From contig JAXEDY010000005.1 of NCBI GenBank assembly GCA_034104345.1, forward strand, positions 1-64,000: DNA of 64,000 nt, in the 5' to 3' direction. This DNA comes from HGM11416 sp034104345 (GTDB lineage Bacteria; Bacillota; Clostridia; Christensenellales; Borkfalkiaceae). The notes under the pieces are model-generated. The model saw nothing but the letters and a program-made list of their open reading frames with translations. It was not told where the DNA came from and ran no database searches. Below, in pieces: positions 44,264 through 52,816 of the stretch. Position 1 is the first letter of the stretch, and every line of letters begins with the position of its first letter. The position numbers were made by a program, and so were the translations under genes.

Positions 44264-44698
44264 ATGAAAACCTTTATGGCACAACCCGGAAAGGCGGAGA
44301 TGAAGTGGTACGTCGTCGACGCGACCGATATGCCGCTCGGCAGACTTGCTTCGCAGGTAGCCGCCGTTTTAAGGGGTAAAAATAAACCTACTTACACCCC
44401 CAACGTCGATATGGGCGATTACGTTATCGTCATCAATACCGACAAAGTAGTATTAACGGGTAAAAAACTCGAAAAGAAAATGTATACTTATCATACCGGT
44501 TATATCGGCGGTTTAAAACAAACCCCCTATAAAGATATGATGGCTAAAAAATCCGACGTAGTAGTTTACGAAGCGGTTAAAGGCATGCTTCCCAAAAACT
44601 CGCTCGGCAAAAAAATGCTCACCAAACTTCGCGTTTACAAGGGCGACAAGCACGAACAAGCCGCGCAAAAGCCCGAAGTTTTAGAACTCGTTAAATAA
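44264..44698 (+). CDS. rplM: 50S ribosomal protein L13
   Basis: 144 residues. K-W-Y-V-V-D-A-T-D-M-P-L-G-R-L-A-S at the start and the Y-H-T-G-Y-I-G-G and M-L-P-K-N-S-L-G segments are diagnostic. AGGAGA SD. An early assembly protein of the large subunit. rpsI follows after 14 bp. Confidence 0.98.
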   Translation: MKTFMAQPGKAEMKWYVVDATDMPLGRLASQVAAVLRGKNKPTYTPNVDMGDYVIVINTDKVVLTGKKLEKKMYTYHTGYIGGLKQTPYKDMMAKKSDVVVYEAVKGMLPKNSLGKKMLTKLRVYKGDKHEQAAQKPEVLELVK

Positions 44699-44712
44699 GG
44701 AAGGTATCAGTT

Positions 44713-45123
44713 ATGGCTAAAGCAGCGAAGAAAAAAGTTCAATATTGGGGAACAGGCAGAAGAAAAAAAGCGGTTGCAAGGGTAAGACTTATCCCCGGCG
44801 GCAGCGGCAATATTATTATTAACGGCAGAACTATCGACGATTATTGCGATCTCGATACTTTGAAACTCGTTATTCGTCAACCGTTGGTGCTCACCGGCAA
44901 AGAATCGGCTTACGACGTATTCGTAAACGTTTGCGGCGGCGGCTTCACCGGTCAGGCAGGCGCAATTCGCCACGGTATCGCGCGCGCTTTAATCGCAAGC
45001 GAACCCGAACTCCGCCCCGTTGTTAAAAAAGAAGGTTATCTCACAAGAGATCCGAGAATGAAAGAAAGAAAGAAATACGGCTTGAAAAAAGCGCGTAAAG
45101 CTCCGCAGTTCTCAAAGAGATAA
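44713..45123 (+). CDS. rpsI: 30S ribosomal protein S9
   Basis: 136 residues. Y-W-G-T-G-R-R-K-K-A-V-A-R-V-R opens the fold, G-G-G-F-T-G-Q-A-G-A-I-R-H-G-I-A-R-A-L is the conserved middle, and the C-terminal K-K-A-R-K-A-P-Q-F-S-K-R tail reaches the P-site tRNA. Co-transcribed with rplM, SD GGAAGGT. Confidence 0.98.
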   Translation: MAKAAKKKVQYWGTGRRKKAVARVRLIPGGSGNIIINGRTIDDYCDLDTLKLVIRQPLVLTGKESAYDVFVNVCGGGFTGQAGAIRHGIARALIASEPELRPVVKKEGYLTRDPRMKERKKYGLKKARKAPQFSKR

Positions 45124-45190
45124 TTTTTGCAAAGCGCTATATTTTCGCTTTGCCGAGCCGTTTTATCGCGGCGCGAAAACACGAAAAATC

Positions 45191-45226
45191 ACGCCGTCGG
45201 CAGTTTTGTCGGCGGCGTTGCTTTTA
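45191..45226 (+). terminator. terminator after rpsI
   Basis: ACGCCGTCGGCA pairs with TGTCGGCGGCGT with one mismatch around TTT; followed by TGCTTTTA. Confidence 0.6.
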
Positions 45227-45308
45227 TAAAATATTTGGTTTTCGTTTTTTAATCGGCTTTTGCGGTTTAACGCGTAAAACGCGGAAAACGTTTGCCTTAG
45301 CTTTCGGC

Positions 45309-45851
45309 TTAGTTAAACTCGCCTCCTTCGTCGTCGGATATAAAATCGCCGTCTAAAAAGCGCATACATTCTTCATACGAAACGTTGCCGCGCAGAAAGT
45401 CGTTTATAAGCGCGCCGAAATCGGCGGTGCATGCAATGCAGTCGGCAAAAAAGTAGAGTGCGTTCTGCTCGTCGAAAAATCCCGCGGAAAAAAGGGCCGA
45501 ACGATAAACCACCGAGCCGTCGTCGCTCGAAAAAAAGAACGTGCCGCCGAACAATCCGCGGTTAAGTTCGTTTAAAAGGTCTATAAGTTCGCCTTCTTTT
45601 TCAATAGGCACGCCGTGATAAATGTTGCTTGAAAAAAGCACGGTAAGGCTTAAATCTTCGATGGTAAGTTCAAACGCAACGTCGCAACGCGGCTCGTCGT
45701 TTTCGGCAATGCCTTTCACGACGTAAGGCGAAAGCGCCATCGTTTTAACGCCCAATCCGTTTAACGCTTCCTGCATTTGTTTAAGGAAGTCCTGCTGATT
45801 TTTAAGAGCGTTTTTCGTGTGTTTTGTTTTGCAAAATTCCAAAAAGTCCAT
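45309..45851 (-). CDS. YbjN-domain-like protein
   Basis: 180 residues from the ATG whose first base is at 45851, beginning M-D-F-L-E-F-C; the frame runs further up but into the promoter. The segment LTVLFSS, then ELIDLLNELNRGLFGGTFFF and a D-G-S-V-V-Y-R strand match the alpha/beta fold of YbjN/type III chaperone-like proteins. Small, acidic, cytosolic, ends D-D-E-G-G-E-F-N. Function unknown. It is the only minus-strand gene before 51.5 kb and diverges from cls. Confidence 0.6.
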   Translation of the reverse strand: MDFLEFCKTKHTKNALKNQQDFLKQMQEALNGLGVKTMALSPYVVKGIAENDEPRCDVAFELTIEDLSLTVLFSSNIYHGVPIEKEGELIDLLNELNRGLFGGTFFFSSDDGSVVYRSALFSAGFFDEQNALYFFADCIACTADFGALINDFLRGNVSYEECMRFLDGDFISDDEGGEFN

Positions 45852-45905
45852 AATAAAATTATTCCGTTTAAAAGTTCGGGGCGAGCAAATACGTCGCACC
45901 ATAGT

Positions 45906-45934
45906 AATATAACACATTTCGGGTAAAAAAGCAA
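45906..45934 (-). promoter_or_regulatory. promoter of the YbjN-like gene
   Basis: On the minus strand TTGCTT (45934-45929), 17-bp spacer, TATATT (45911-45906). Confidence 0.65.
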
Positions 45935-45970
45935 TAAAACGCGCGGCAAAAAGCCGCAAAGGAGCAAAAG

Positions 45971-47764
45971 ATGAAAAACAATAGGCGACACAAATTGTTA
46001 TTCGGCAGATTCGCCGTCGTTTCGCTGCTTATTATTTTGCAGATATTCATAACGCTGTCGTTCTGGATATACATCGATAACCAGCAGTTTCTTTTTAACT
46101 CGCGCATAATTGCAATCGAAATCGAAGTTATTATTCTTCTCGTTATAATAAACCGTTACGAACCCGCGGCGTATAAACTGCCATGGGTGTGCGTAATTTT
46201 AATTCTTCCCGTGGCGGGAGTCGTTTTATATCTTATTTTCGCTTCGCCCAAAACCGCTTATCGCATAAAAAAGCGTTTTGCCAAAGCGCGTAAAGAATAC
46301 GAACATTATCTGCCCGAAAACGATTCGTCGGGCATTGCCGCCGCCGATAAAGACGGGGCGAATATCTCTAATTACATTTTCAACAAAATAAAAACCCCCG
46401 TTTATTACGGAGCCGAGTGCGAATATTACGGATCGGGCGAAAAGTTTTTTCATTCGCTTAAAACCGAACTTAAAGAAGCCGAAAAATTTATTTTAATGGA
46501 ATATTTTATTATCGGCGAAGGCAAAATGTGGAACGAAATTCACAAAATTTTGCTTGAAAAAGTAAAATCGGGTGTAAAAGTGTTTTTGCTTTACGACGAC
46601 GTGGGTTCGATAGGCAAAATCCCCAATCATTTCGACGCGAAAATAAGAAAAGAAGGCATAGTCTGCTATAAATTCAATCCTTTCGTTCCGGTCGTATCGG
46701 GCTTTTTAAACAACCGCGACCACCGCAAAATAACCGTCGTCGACGGAAAAGTCGCGTTTACGGGCGGGGTTAACGTCGCCGACGAATATATAAACGAAGA
46801 ACACCCGTTCGGCGTGTGGAAAGACGCCGCCGTTAAAATCACGGGCAAGGCGGTAAACGCTTTTTCGATGATTTTTATCGAGTTGTTTAATTTATATGCG
46901 GCAAATCCGCTCGAACCTTCGGAATTTATAACCGACGCTTTCTCAGACAAAATCGGACAAGGCGAAAAATATTCGGCAGATGCGGAAGAAAAAGTCGAAG
47001 TGTCGGCAGACGAAAATTTAAAGAAAAAGCCCGAAAAACTTTTCGGCAGTATCGACGAATATTTAGAAAACGCCGAAAAGGCGCTTGCCCGCGGAGAAAA
47101 AGACTTCGAACGGCTCGACGCGTCGGAAGAATTGCGTTCGCCGTGGCTATCCGAAACTCCGGCGGTCGACGCCGAAACGGCGGCAGAAAAATCAGAAAAA
47201 ACCATAGCGGTTCAGCCTTTTTGCGACGGACCGCGCCCGTTCTACGAAGATACCGTGGCTCAGAACATTTACACCAACATAATTTATTCGGCAAAAGAAT
47301 ATCTTTATATAACCACTCCGTATATAATCGTGGATTATGCGCTTTCGGAAGCGATTAAGCTTGCCGCCGAACGCGGAGTTGACGTGCGCATTTTTACGCC
47401 GCATATTCCCGATAAAAAAAGCATTTTCGTTATGACTCGCTCGAACTACGAACAGTTTTTGAAAAGCGGCGTTAAAATCTACGAATACGGCGACGGTTTT
47501 ATGCACGCGAAAACTCTCGTTTCAGATGATCGTATCGCGGTTGTCGGTACGGTTAATCTCGATTACAGAAGTTTCGTTCACCACTACGAATGCGGTGCGG
47601 TTTTTTACGGCAACAAAAACTCGGCGCTTATTTGCGACATTAAAAACGACTTTTTATCGACAGCCGCCGCCTGCGGAATTTTGCAGAGCGCAGAAAGCGC
47701 AAAACTTAACTTTTTCCAAAAGGCGTTAAAAGTTATAATAGGGTTGTTCGCGCCGCTTTTATAA
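45971..47764 (+). CDS. cls: cardiolipin synthase, phospholipase D type
   Basis: 597 residues, about 100 more than usual. Two N-terminal membrane segments (about 14-60 and the following PLDNT-like helix), then two HKD motifs: H-R-K-I-T-V-V-D-G near residue 254 and H-A-K-T-L-V-S-D-D near residue 512, with G-G-V-N and G-T-V-N-L-D-Y-R-S after them. Condenses two phosphatidylglycerols into cardiolipin. The extra length is an acidic, Glu/Ala/Ser-rich insert of about 85 residues (about 325-410) between the two catalytic halves. AAGGAG SD. Confidence 0.93.
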   Translation: MKNNRRHKLLFGRFAVVSLLIILQIFITLSFWIYIDNQQFLFNSRIIAIEIEVIILLVIINRYEPAAYKLPWVCVILILPVAGVVLYLIFASPKTAYRIKKRFAKARKEYEHYLPENDSSGIAAADKDGANISNYIFNKIKTPVYYGAECEYYGSGEKFFHSLKTELKEAEKFILMEYFIIGEGKMWNEIHKILLEKVKSGVKVFLLYDDVGSIGKIPNHFDAKIRKEGIVCYKFNPFVPVVSGFLNNRDHRKITVVDGKVAFTGGVNVADEYINEEHPFGVWKDAAVKITGKAVNAFSMIFIELFNLYAANPLEPSEFITDAFSDKIGQGEKYSADAEEKVEVSADENLKKKPEKLFGSIDEYLENAEKALARGEKDFERLDASEELRSPWLSETPAVDAETAAEKSEKTIAVQPFCDGPRPFYEDTVAQNIYTNIIYSAKEYLYITTPYIIVDYALSEAIKLAAERGVDVRIFTPHIPDKKSIFVMTRSNYEQFLKSGVKIYEYGDGFMHAKTLVSDDRIAVVGTVNLDYRSFVHHYECGAVFYGNKNSALICDIKNDFLSTAAACGILQSAESAKLNFFQKALKVIIGLFAPLL

Positions 47765-47868
47765 TTTGCGGTTCGCTTTTATCCACGGGCGTTCTGCTTG
47801 AAATTCGCAAAAAAATCGACGTTTTATAACGCAAAAATAAAAAAAATAAAAAAATCTGCTAAAAACCA

Positions 47869-47897
47869 TATACAAAATTTATTATTTATGATATAAT
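47869..47897 (+). promoter_or_regulatory. promoter of the ferredoxin gene
   Basis: TATACA at 47869-47874, 17-bp spacer, TATAAT at 47892-47897; start near 47904. Confidence 0.6.
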
Positions 47898-47936
47898 ATG
47901 CGTAACAGTAAAGTGACGCAAAAGGGAGGTGTCATC

Positions 47937-48107
47937 ATGGCTTACAAAATTAAAGACGACTGCATTTCTTGCGGCGCATGTGCGGATAATTGCCCCGTAG
48001 GCGCTATCAGCGAAGGAAGCGAACACTACGAGATAAATGCCGAAACTTGCATTTCTTGCGGTTCATGCGCGTCGGTTTGCCCCGTAGGCGCGCCCGAAGA
48101 AGAATAA
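47937..48107 (+). CDS. 2[4Fe-4S] ferredoxin
   Basis: 56 residues from ATG 47937 with the very strong SD GGGAGGT; the frame reaches 47898 but without need. Two CxxCxxCxxxCP motifs, C-I-S-C-G-A-C-A-D-N-C-P and C-I-S-C-G-S-C-A-S-V-C-P, each bind one [4Fe-4S] cluster. Clostridial-type low-potential electron carrier. Own promoter and terminator, so a stand-alone gene. Fits an anaerobe. Confidence 0.96.
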   Translation: MAYKIKDDCISCGACADNCPVGAISEGSEHYEINAETCISCGSCASVCPVGAPEEE

Positions 48108-48135
48108 TTTTGAATGTTCGGTGCAAAAACCTGCA

Positions 48136-48164
48136 AAAAAGCCGCTTTATAAGCGGCTTTTTTA
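48136..48164 (+). terminator. terminator after the ferredoxin gene
   Basis: AAAGCCGCTT-TAT-AAGCGGCTTT forms a 10-bp perfect stem followed by more T. Confidence 0.9.
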
Positions 48165-48356
48165 CTATCCGATTTATTTACTCGTTTTATCCCGATCAAA
48201 AACAGCCGGCGATAACTACCTGAATTTCTATGGTTTTGCCGTTTGAATTTTCGTTTTCTGCGTTAAAATATTAAAAAATTTATAAAAGTTTTCCGTTTTG
48301 CAAACATATCCCGATTTTTAACGGCATATATTACGAATAGCGGAGGAACGTAGAAA

Positions 48357-49835
48357 ATGGAAGTTGTTAAAAAATCCGTAAATCAAACGGAAGTTATAAA
48401 AAAAGAAGTATCTTCGGGCTTTAAAACCGACCTTGCGTTAGACGAATCGCTTGTTCGGCGCATAATTTGTCCGCGCGCGACCGTTCGCGTAGAAGGCGTT
48501 ACAAAAACAAACGCCGGCATAACCGTATCGGCAAGGGCGGCTATTAACGTGCTTTACGAAGGCGACGCGGGGCTCGAAGTTTATGAAAGCGGCGTGGACT
48601 TTTCTGTGGAAGTGCCGTTCGACGGCGAATATCTGCACGAACCCGTAACAGAAATAACCGCCGACGAAGTTACCGTAACCGCGGGCGCGGGCGGCTATAC
48701 TTTAACCGCGCAGGTAACTTTAACTGCCGAATTTTTGGTTGTTAAAGCGGTCGAATACGTCGAAGACGTCGAAAACGCTATAAACAAGCGGGTTGATTTT
48801 TCTTGTTTAAGTTATTTCGATTCGTGCGTGCGGAATTTTGAAGCCGAGGAAGAGAAAACTTATCCTTACGTTATCAAGCGTATGCTTTGCGCCGACGAAA
48901 AAACGCGCGTTTTAAGCGTTTCGTGCGGAACTAACGTTGTCGTTTTCGACGCTGAAGCGGGCGGCGAATATTTGTTTTTAACGGATAGCGGCGAGCGCGT
49001 GCGCGAAAGCGTGTGGTTTCCCGTTCGTTTCGAAGCCGAACTCGACGGAGTAACGCCCGATATGGTTGCCGCGGGCGCGGCCCAAATTTGCGGAGCGGCA
49101 TATAAGGTCGAATCGTCAGAAGCGGATGGAGCGACAACGGTTACTTTTTCGTATCTTTTAAGATTTTTCGGCGAAGTTTACGAGGTTAAAGCCCGTTCGC
49201 GCGTAGACGATTGTTTTTCGGCGTCTTACGAAACTTCGATTTCTCGCACGGGAATAAATTATAAAACTTCGTGCGAAATGCAGACCTTTAAGGGCAAATG
49301 CTTCGGGGAAGCCGCCTGCATTAAAGACGGCGATATAAAAGCGGTTTTAAATGCCTGCCTTTACGGATTAAGTTATTCGGTTACCGCCGACAAATTAAGC
49401 GTAAGCGGAGTTATAAAAGCCGAAGTTTTAACCGAAAACGACGACGGAGTTTTTAAACGCGCCGTTTGCGAACTTCCGTTTACTTCCGAATTTGCGTTGC
49501 GTTATCCCGTGATTACGGGGGTTAGCGGCGTTGTTAAAGGCGTAAGCGTGAAAGAATTCGACGGCAAGTGCGTTTTAGAAGGAGAAACGACGTTTACCGC
49601 CGTTTGCTTCGGCGAAAAAACCGAAACCGTTTTATCCGACGTTACCTTCGGCGACGAAAAATCCGTCGACGATTGCGCCGTGAGCATGATTTTCGTTAAA
49701 AAGGGCGAAGATTCGTGGGACGTTTGCAAAAAAGCCGGCGTATCAGAAAAACAACTTAAAGAGCAAAACCCCGCCGCAGAATTTCCCGCAGGCAAAGATT
49801 ACGTTATTTCGGTTTACAGAAAAATCGATATTTAA
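48357..49835 (+). CDS. SPOCS (DUF3794) and LysM domain protein
   Basis: 492 residues, strong SD GGAGG. Repeated SPOCS-type beta segments make up most of the protein (for example R-A-T-V-R-V-E-G and S-A-R-A-A-I-N-V-L-Y-E-G), and a LysM domain closes it: V-K-K-G-E-D-S-W-D-V-C-K-K-A-G-V. This is the layout of SipL-like proteins, which link the spore coat base to SpoIVA in clostridia. No signal peptide. Points to a spore-forming lineage or one descended from it. No clear sigma-E promoter could be read in the 249-bp gap upstream. Confidence 0.85.
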   Translation: MEVVKKSVNQTEVIKKEVSSGFKTDLALDESLVRRIICPRATVRVEGVTKTNAGITVSARAAINVLYEGDAGLEVYESGVDFSVEVPFDGEYLHEPVTEITADEVTVTAGAGGYTLTAQVTLTAEFLVVKAVEYVEDVENAINKRVDFSCLSYFDSCVRNFEAEEEKTYPYVIKRMLCADEKTRVLSVSCGTNVVVFDAEAGGEYLFLTDSGERVRESVWFPVRFEAELDGVTPDMVAAGAAQICGAAYKVESSEADGATTVTFSYLLRFFGEVYEVKARSRVDDCFSASYETSISRTGINYKTSCEMQTFKGKCFGEAACIKDGDIKAVLNACLYGLSYSVTADKLSVSGVIKAEVLTENDDGVFKRAVCELPFTSEFALRYPVITGVSGVVKGVSVKEFDGKCVLEGETTFTAVCFGEKTETVLSDVTFGDEKSVDDCAVSMIFVKKGEDSWDVCKKAGVSEKQLKEQNPAAEFPAGKDYVISVYRKIDI

Positions 49836-49881
49836 ACGGATATTTAAGGTTTAAAACAACCTTTTAAAGCAAAACAAAAAT

Positions 49882-49922
49882 CGGCGAATGTGCCGATAAC
49901 AAGCATATAGCCCCGTTTTTTT
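49882..49922 (+). repeat. 40-bp dispersed element, copy I (plus)
   Basis: Reads GTGCCGATAACAAGCATATA then GCCCCGTTTTTTT. The most diverged intergenic copy; lies just ahead of ispE. Confidence 0.6.
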
Positions 49923-49957
49923 AAATTTTTTGCAACAAGCGGGCGGTAAAAACACTT

Positions 49958-50857
49958 ATGATAATTCAGGAAAAAGCCAAAGCAAAACTTAATTTAGCGC
50001 TAAAAATAAAAGGTAAAAGCGGCGCTTATCATCTTCTCGACAGCGCCGCCGTTACCGTTAATTTATTCGATCGCCTTATTATAAAAACCCGCCGCGATAA
50101 AAAGATAATTTTAAAAACGCGCGGGCTTTCTCTCGAACAGCAGTGTTATTATGTCCCCGAAAAAGACAACGCGTTTAAAGCGGCAAAACTTTTTTCGGAA
50201 AAAAAAGGAACGAACGGCGTTGAAATAACCCTTTATAAAAACATACCCATGTCGGGGGGCATGGGCGGTTCGTCTGCCGACGCGGCAGCGGTTTTAAGGG
50301 GAATGGAACGGCTTTATAAAACGGGTGAAAATCTCGAAAATTTAGCAAACGAACTGGGCAGCGACACCGCTTATTTATTAAGCGGCGGCGCATGCAGACT
50401 TGAAGGTAGGGGTGAAAAATTAAACCCGTTCGAACTGAAAAGCGACCTTTATTTTTCAGTTTGCTTTTTAAAATCGGGCGTAGATACTTCTAAATGTTTT
50501 AAAAAATTCGACGAGTTAAACGCCGAGAACGACGAAAGTGCCGAAAATTTTGCCGCCGAAAAAACGAACGAATATGAAGATAACGGGCTTATAGACCGAC
50601 TTATTGCAAGTTTAGAAAAGGGTGAGCCCGATTATTCGCTTTTCGAAAACGATTTATATCCGGCGGCGAAAAGTATTTTGCCCGAAATAGAAAACGCGAT
50701 TGAATTTTATAAATCGCTTTCGCCGAAAGCTTGCCTTATGACGGGCAGCGGAAGCACGGTTTACGCGGTTTTCGAAACTAAAGAACTTTGCGACTGGGCA
50801 ACGGATAAAGTCTGCAAAAACGGCCTTAAAGCGCTTACCTTAAAAACGGAAGATTAA
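49958..50857 (+). CDS. ispE: 4-diphosphocytidyl-2-C-methyl-D-erythritol kinase
   Basis: 299 residues. GHMP kinase fold: A-K-A-K-L-N-L-A-L substrate strand, the ATP loop P-M-S-G-G-M-G-G-S-S-A-D-A-A-A and C-terminal M-T-G-S-G-S-T-V-Y. Phosphorylates CDP-methylerythritol in the MEP pathway, partner to dxs at 24763. A copy of the dispersed element is translated at residues about 205-216 (E-D-N-G-L-I-D-R-L-I). thiN follows after two bases. Confidence 0.96.
   Translation: MIIQEKAKAKLNLALKIKGKSGAYHLLDSAAVTVNLFDRLIIKTRRDKKIILKTRGLSLEQQCYYVPEKDNAFKAAKLFSEKKGTNGVEITLYKNIPMSGGMGGSSADAAAVLRGMERLYKTGENLENLANELGSDTAYLLSGGACRLEGRGEKLNPFELKSDLYFSVCFLKSGVDTSKCFKKFDELNAENDESAENFAAEKTNEYEDNGLIDRLIASLEKGEPDYSLFENDLYPAAKSILPEIENAIEFYKSLSPKACLMTGSGSTVYAVFETKELCDWATDKVCKNGLKALTLKTED
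50570..50605 (+). repeat. 40-bp dispersed element, intragenic copy K in ispE (plus)
   Basis: GATAACGGGCTTATAG then ACCGACTTA agrees with intergenic copy C at 23 of 25 core positions. Translated in frame as D-N-G-L-I-D-R-L. Confidence 0.65.
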
Positions 50858-50859
50858 AA

Positions 50860-51516
50860 ATGAGTAACGAAAATAAAAAAATTAAAACCGTTGCGATAAT
50901 CGCGGGCGGCGAAAAATCCGAATTAAGCGGCATAGAAAACGCCGATTTTATAATAACTTGCGACAAAGGCTATAATTACGCCGCCGCGGCGGGTATAACT
51001 CCCGACCTTTACGTCGGCGACGGCGATTCGCTTTTCGGGCGCGTTTCGGAAAATATAATTACGTTGCAGTTGCCCGTTGAAAAAAACGACACCGATTTAA
51101 TGGCGGCGGTAAGGTATTCGCTTGAAAAAATTTCGCCCGAAAATTTTATTTTTTATTGCGCGGGCGGCGGCAGATACGACCATTTTTTAGGCAATCTGCA
51201 AACGGCTTGCTATGCGGCAAAGCGCGGCGTGAAAGTTAAGATAATCGACCTATACGCCGACTTTTATATTTTTTCGGGAGACGAAAGCGGCGAAAATACG
51301 CTTACTTTTGCCCGCCGGAAAGACTATTCGTTTTCGGTGTTGTCGCTTACGGATAAATGCGGCGGCGTGAGAATTTGCGGCGCGAAATACGAAATTGAAA
51401 ACGCCGTTATAACAAGCGACTTCCCGATAGGCGTAAGCAACGAATGGAAAGAAAACGAAATTAAAGTTTCGTTGAAAAGCGGCGTGTTGTGCGTTTGCAT
51501 GTGCAAGATGCGATAA
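50860..51516 (+). CDS. thiN: thiamine pyrophosphokinase
   Basis: 218 residues. I-I-T-C-D-K-G-Y-N-Y-A and D-L-Y-V-G-D-G-D-S give the catalytic Asp cluster; P-V-E-K-N-D-T-D-L-M-A-A is the other hallmark, followed by G-G-R-Y-D-H. Makes thiamine diphosphate from thiamine. Starts two bases after ispE, so probably co-translated. Residues about 124-139 are encoded by a near-complete copy of the dispersed element. No TPP riboswitch is seen upstream. Confidence 0.94.
   Translation: MSNENKKIKTVAIIAGGEKSELSGIENADFIITCDKGYNYAAAAGITPDLYVGDGDSLFGRVSENIITLQLPVEKNDTDLMAAVRYSLEKISPENFIFYCAGGGRYDHFLGNLQTACYAAKRGVKVKIIDLYADFYIFSGDESGENTLTFARRKDYSFSVLSLTDKCGGVRICGAKYEIENAVITSDFPIGVSNEWKENEIKVSLKSGVLCVCMCKMR
51229..51275 (+). 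repeat. 40-bp dispersed element, intragenic copy J in thiN (plus)
   Basis: Agrees with intergenic copy E (55497) at 34 of the first 40 positions, beginning GTGAAAGT and including TCGACCTATA and CCGACTTTTA. In this frame the usual TAG of the element would stop translation; here it is TAC. Confidence 0.7.
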
Positions 51517-51529
51517 TTCAAAAATAAAT

Positions 51530-51568
51530 AAAAATCCCGACCGCAGAGCGGTAATCGGGATTTTTTTA
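51530..51568. terminator. bidirectional terminator between thiN and the minus-strand operon
   Basis: AAAATCCCGA-CCGC pairs with GCGG-(TAA)-TCGGGATTTT; T-runs on both sides serve the converging transcripts. Confidence 0.85.
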
Positions 51569-51590
51569 TAAAATTTACGCCGGGCGTTTT

Positions 51591-52730
51591 TTAGTTTTCG
51601 GCTTGTTTTTTGCGCTTTTCTATTAAAGAAAGTATGAAATCGACCGAGTTTTGAGTTGCCGAAGCCGAAACGTTTTCTTCTTGCGCTTTAATCATCGCGG
51701 CTTCTTTTTCGGGCGACGAAATAAGTTCGAATCCCGCGTTCACAAGGTCTTTGGGCGTGTTTGCCGAAACAGCCATTCCGTGACTTAAATAAAATTCTTT
51801 GTTGGCGGTTTCGCACCCCGGAATGGGATAGGTTATAACGAGCGGCGTTCTGCTTGCCGCCGTTTCGGTCGAGGTAAGCCCGCCGGGTTTTGTGTAAATA
51901 ACGTCGGCGGCTTTCATAAACAGCGGCATCTTGTCGGTGTGGCCTAAAACTTTAAACCGCTTGTCGTGGCGGTATTTTTTTAAAATTTTATATTTAACCG
52001 CGCGGTTGTTGCCGCAAATAATAACCGTTTGCGCGTCTGCCGTGCGGCTGTCGGCTGCAAAAGCGTCGGCAAGCGCAACTAAATTCCCCGCGCCCATGCT
52101 GCCGCCTATTAAAAGCACCGTTTTTTTGTTTTTGTCGAGCGAAAGTTGATTCTTTGCTTCGGTTTTTTTTACGTCAAGCAGAATACGCGGCGAATACGGA
52201 ATTCCGAACGGGTGCAGTTTTTGCCCGTTAAGCCCGCCGTTTTCGTAAGCCGCGGCAAGGTCGGGGTGTGGAATTATGTATTCGTCTACGTCGGTTTCGC
52301 AAATAAAAGGAATAACCGTATAGTCGGTCATAACGCCTATGCAGGGCGGAAGCGGAATATTCTCGCGTATCATGGCGGTAAGCGTTTCTATAGGGTAAAG
52401 GTGGGTGCAAACAATCGCGTCGTATCGGTGCGCCTTTAAATAGGGCGTAAGAAACTTGATCATTTTGCGGTTGAAATAGTATATGGGCGAACGTTTTACA
52501 TGCTTTGCCACAAAAAGGGCAAGGTTATATGCATAACCGAACGCCTGCGGCGCGGTCTGCACCGTTTTAACGTAAAAATCGGCAACGCGCTTTGCAACTT
52601 TTTCGCCCGCCAACGTTAAATAATCGAAAACGAACGCTTCGTGCCCCTGCGCGATAAATTCTTCTTTAAGGGCGTTTGCCGCGGCGTCGTGTCCGCCGCC
52701 CGTTTTACAAGATAAAAGTAATATTTTCAT
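51591..52730 (-). CDS. UgtP-like diacylglycerol glucosyltransferase
   Basis: 379 residues. M-K-I-L-L-L-S-C-K-T-G-G-G-H-D-A-A-A opens the MGDG-synthase-like N-domain; the C-domain has L-L-I-G-G-S-M-G-A-G and Y-T-K-P-G-G-L-T-S-T-E, the UDP-sugar binding motif. Such enzymes add glucose to diacylglycerol, giving glycolipid anchors for surface polymers. Behind a PlsY-like gene in the same direction, which fits glycerolipid synthesis. No SD seen before the ATG. Confidence 0.85.
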   Translation of the reverse strand: MKILLLSCKTGGGHDAAANALKEEFIAQGHEAFVFDYLTLAGEKVAKRVADFYVKTVQTAPQAFGYAYNLALFVAKHVKRSPIYYFNRKMIKFLTPYLKAHRYDAIVCTHLYPIETLTAMIRENIPLPPCIGVMTDYTVIPFICETDVDEYIIPHPDLAAAYENGGLNGQKLHPFGIPYSPRILLDVKKTEAKNQLSLDKNKKTVLLIGGSMGAGNLVALADAFAADSRTADAQTVIICGNNRAVKYKILKKYRHDKRFKVLGHTDKMPLFMKAADVIYTKPGGLTSTETAASRTPLVITYPIPGCETANKEFYLSHGMAVSANTPKDLVNAGFELISSPEKEAAMIKAQEENVSASATQNSVDFILSLIEKRKKQAEN

Positions 52731-52816
52731 AAGTTGATTTTAATAAATTCGTAATTTAATAAAATAAAAGAGAAATCAAACGGCGGGCTATAAATCCGCA
52801 ATCAGTCTTGTTTTTG

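Noticed and set aside
50780..50860. TPP riboswitch for thiN
   Set aside because: thiN starts two bases after ispE and no CUGAGA-type core is visible upstream of either gene.
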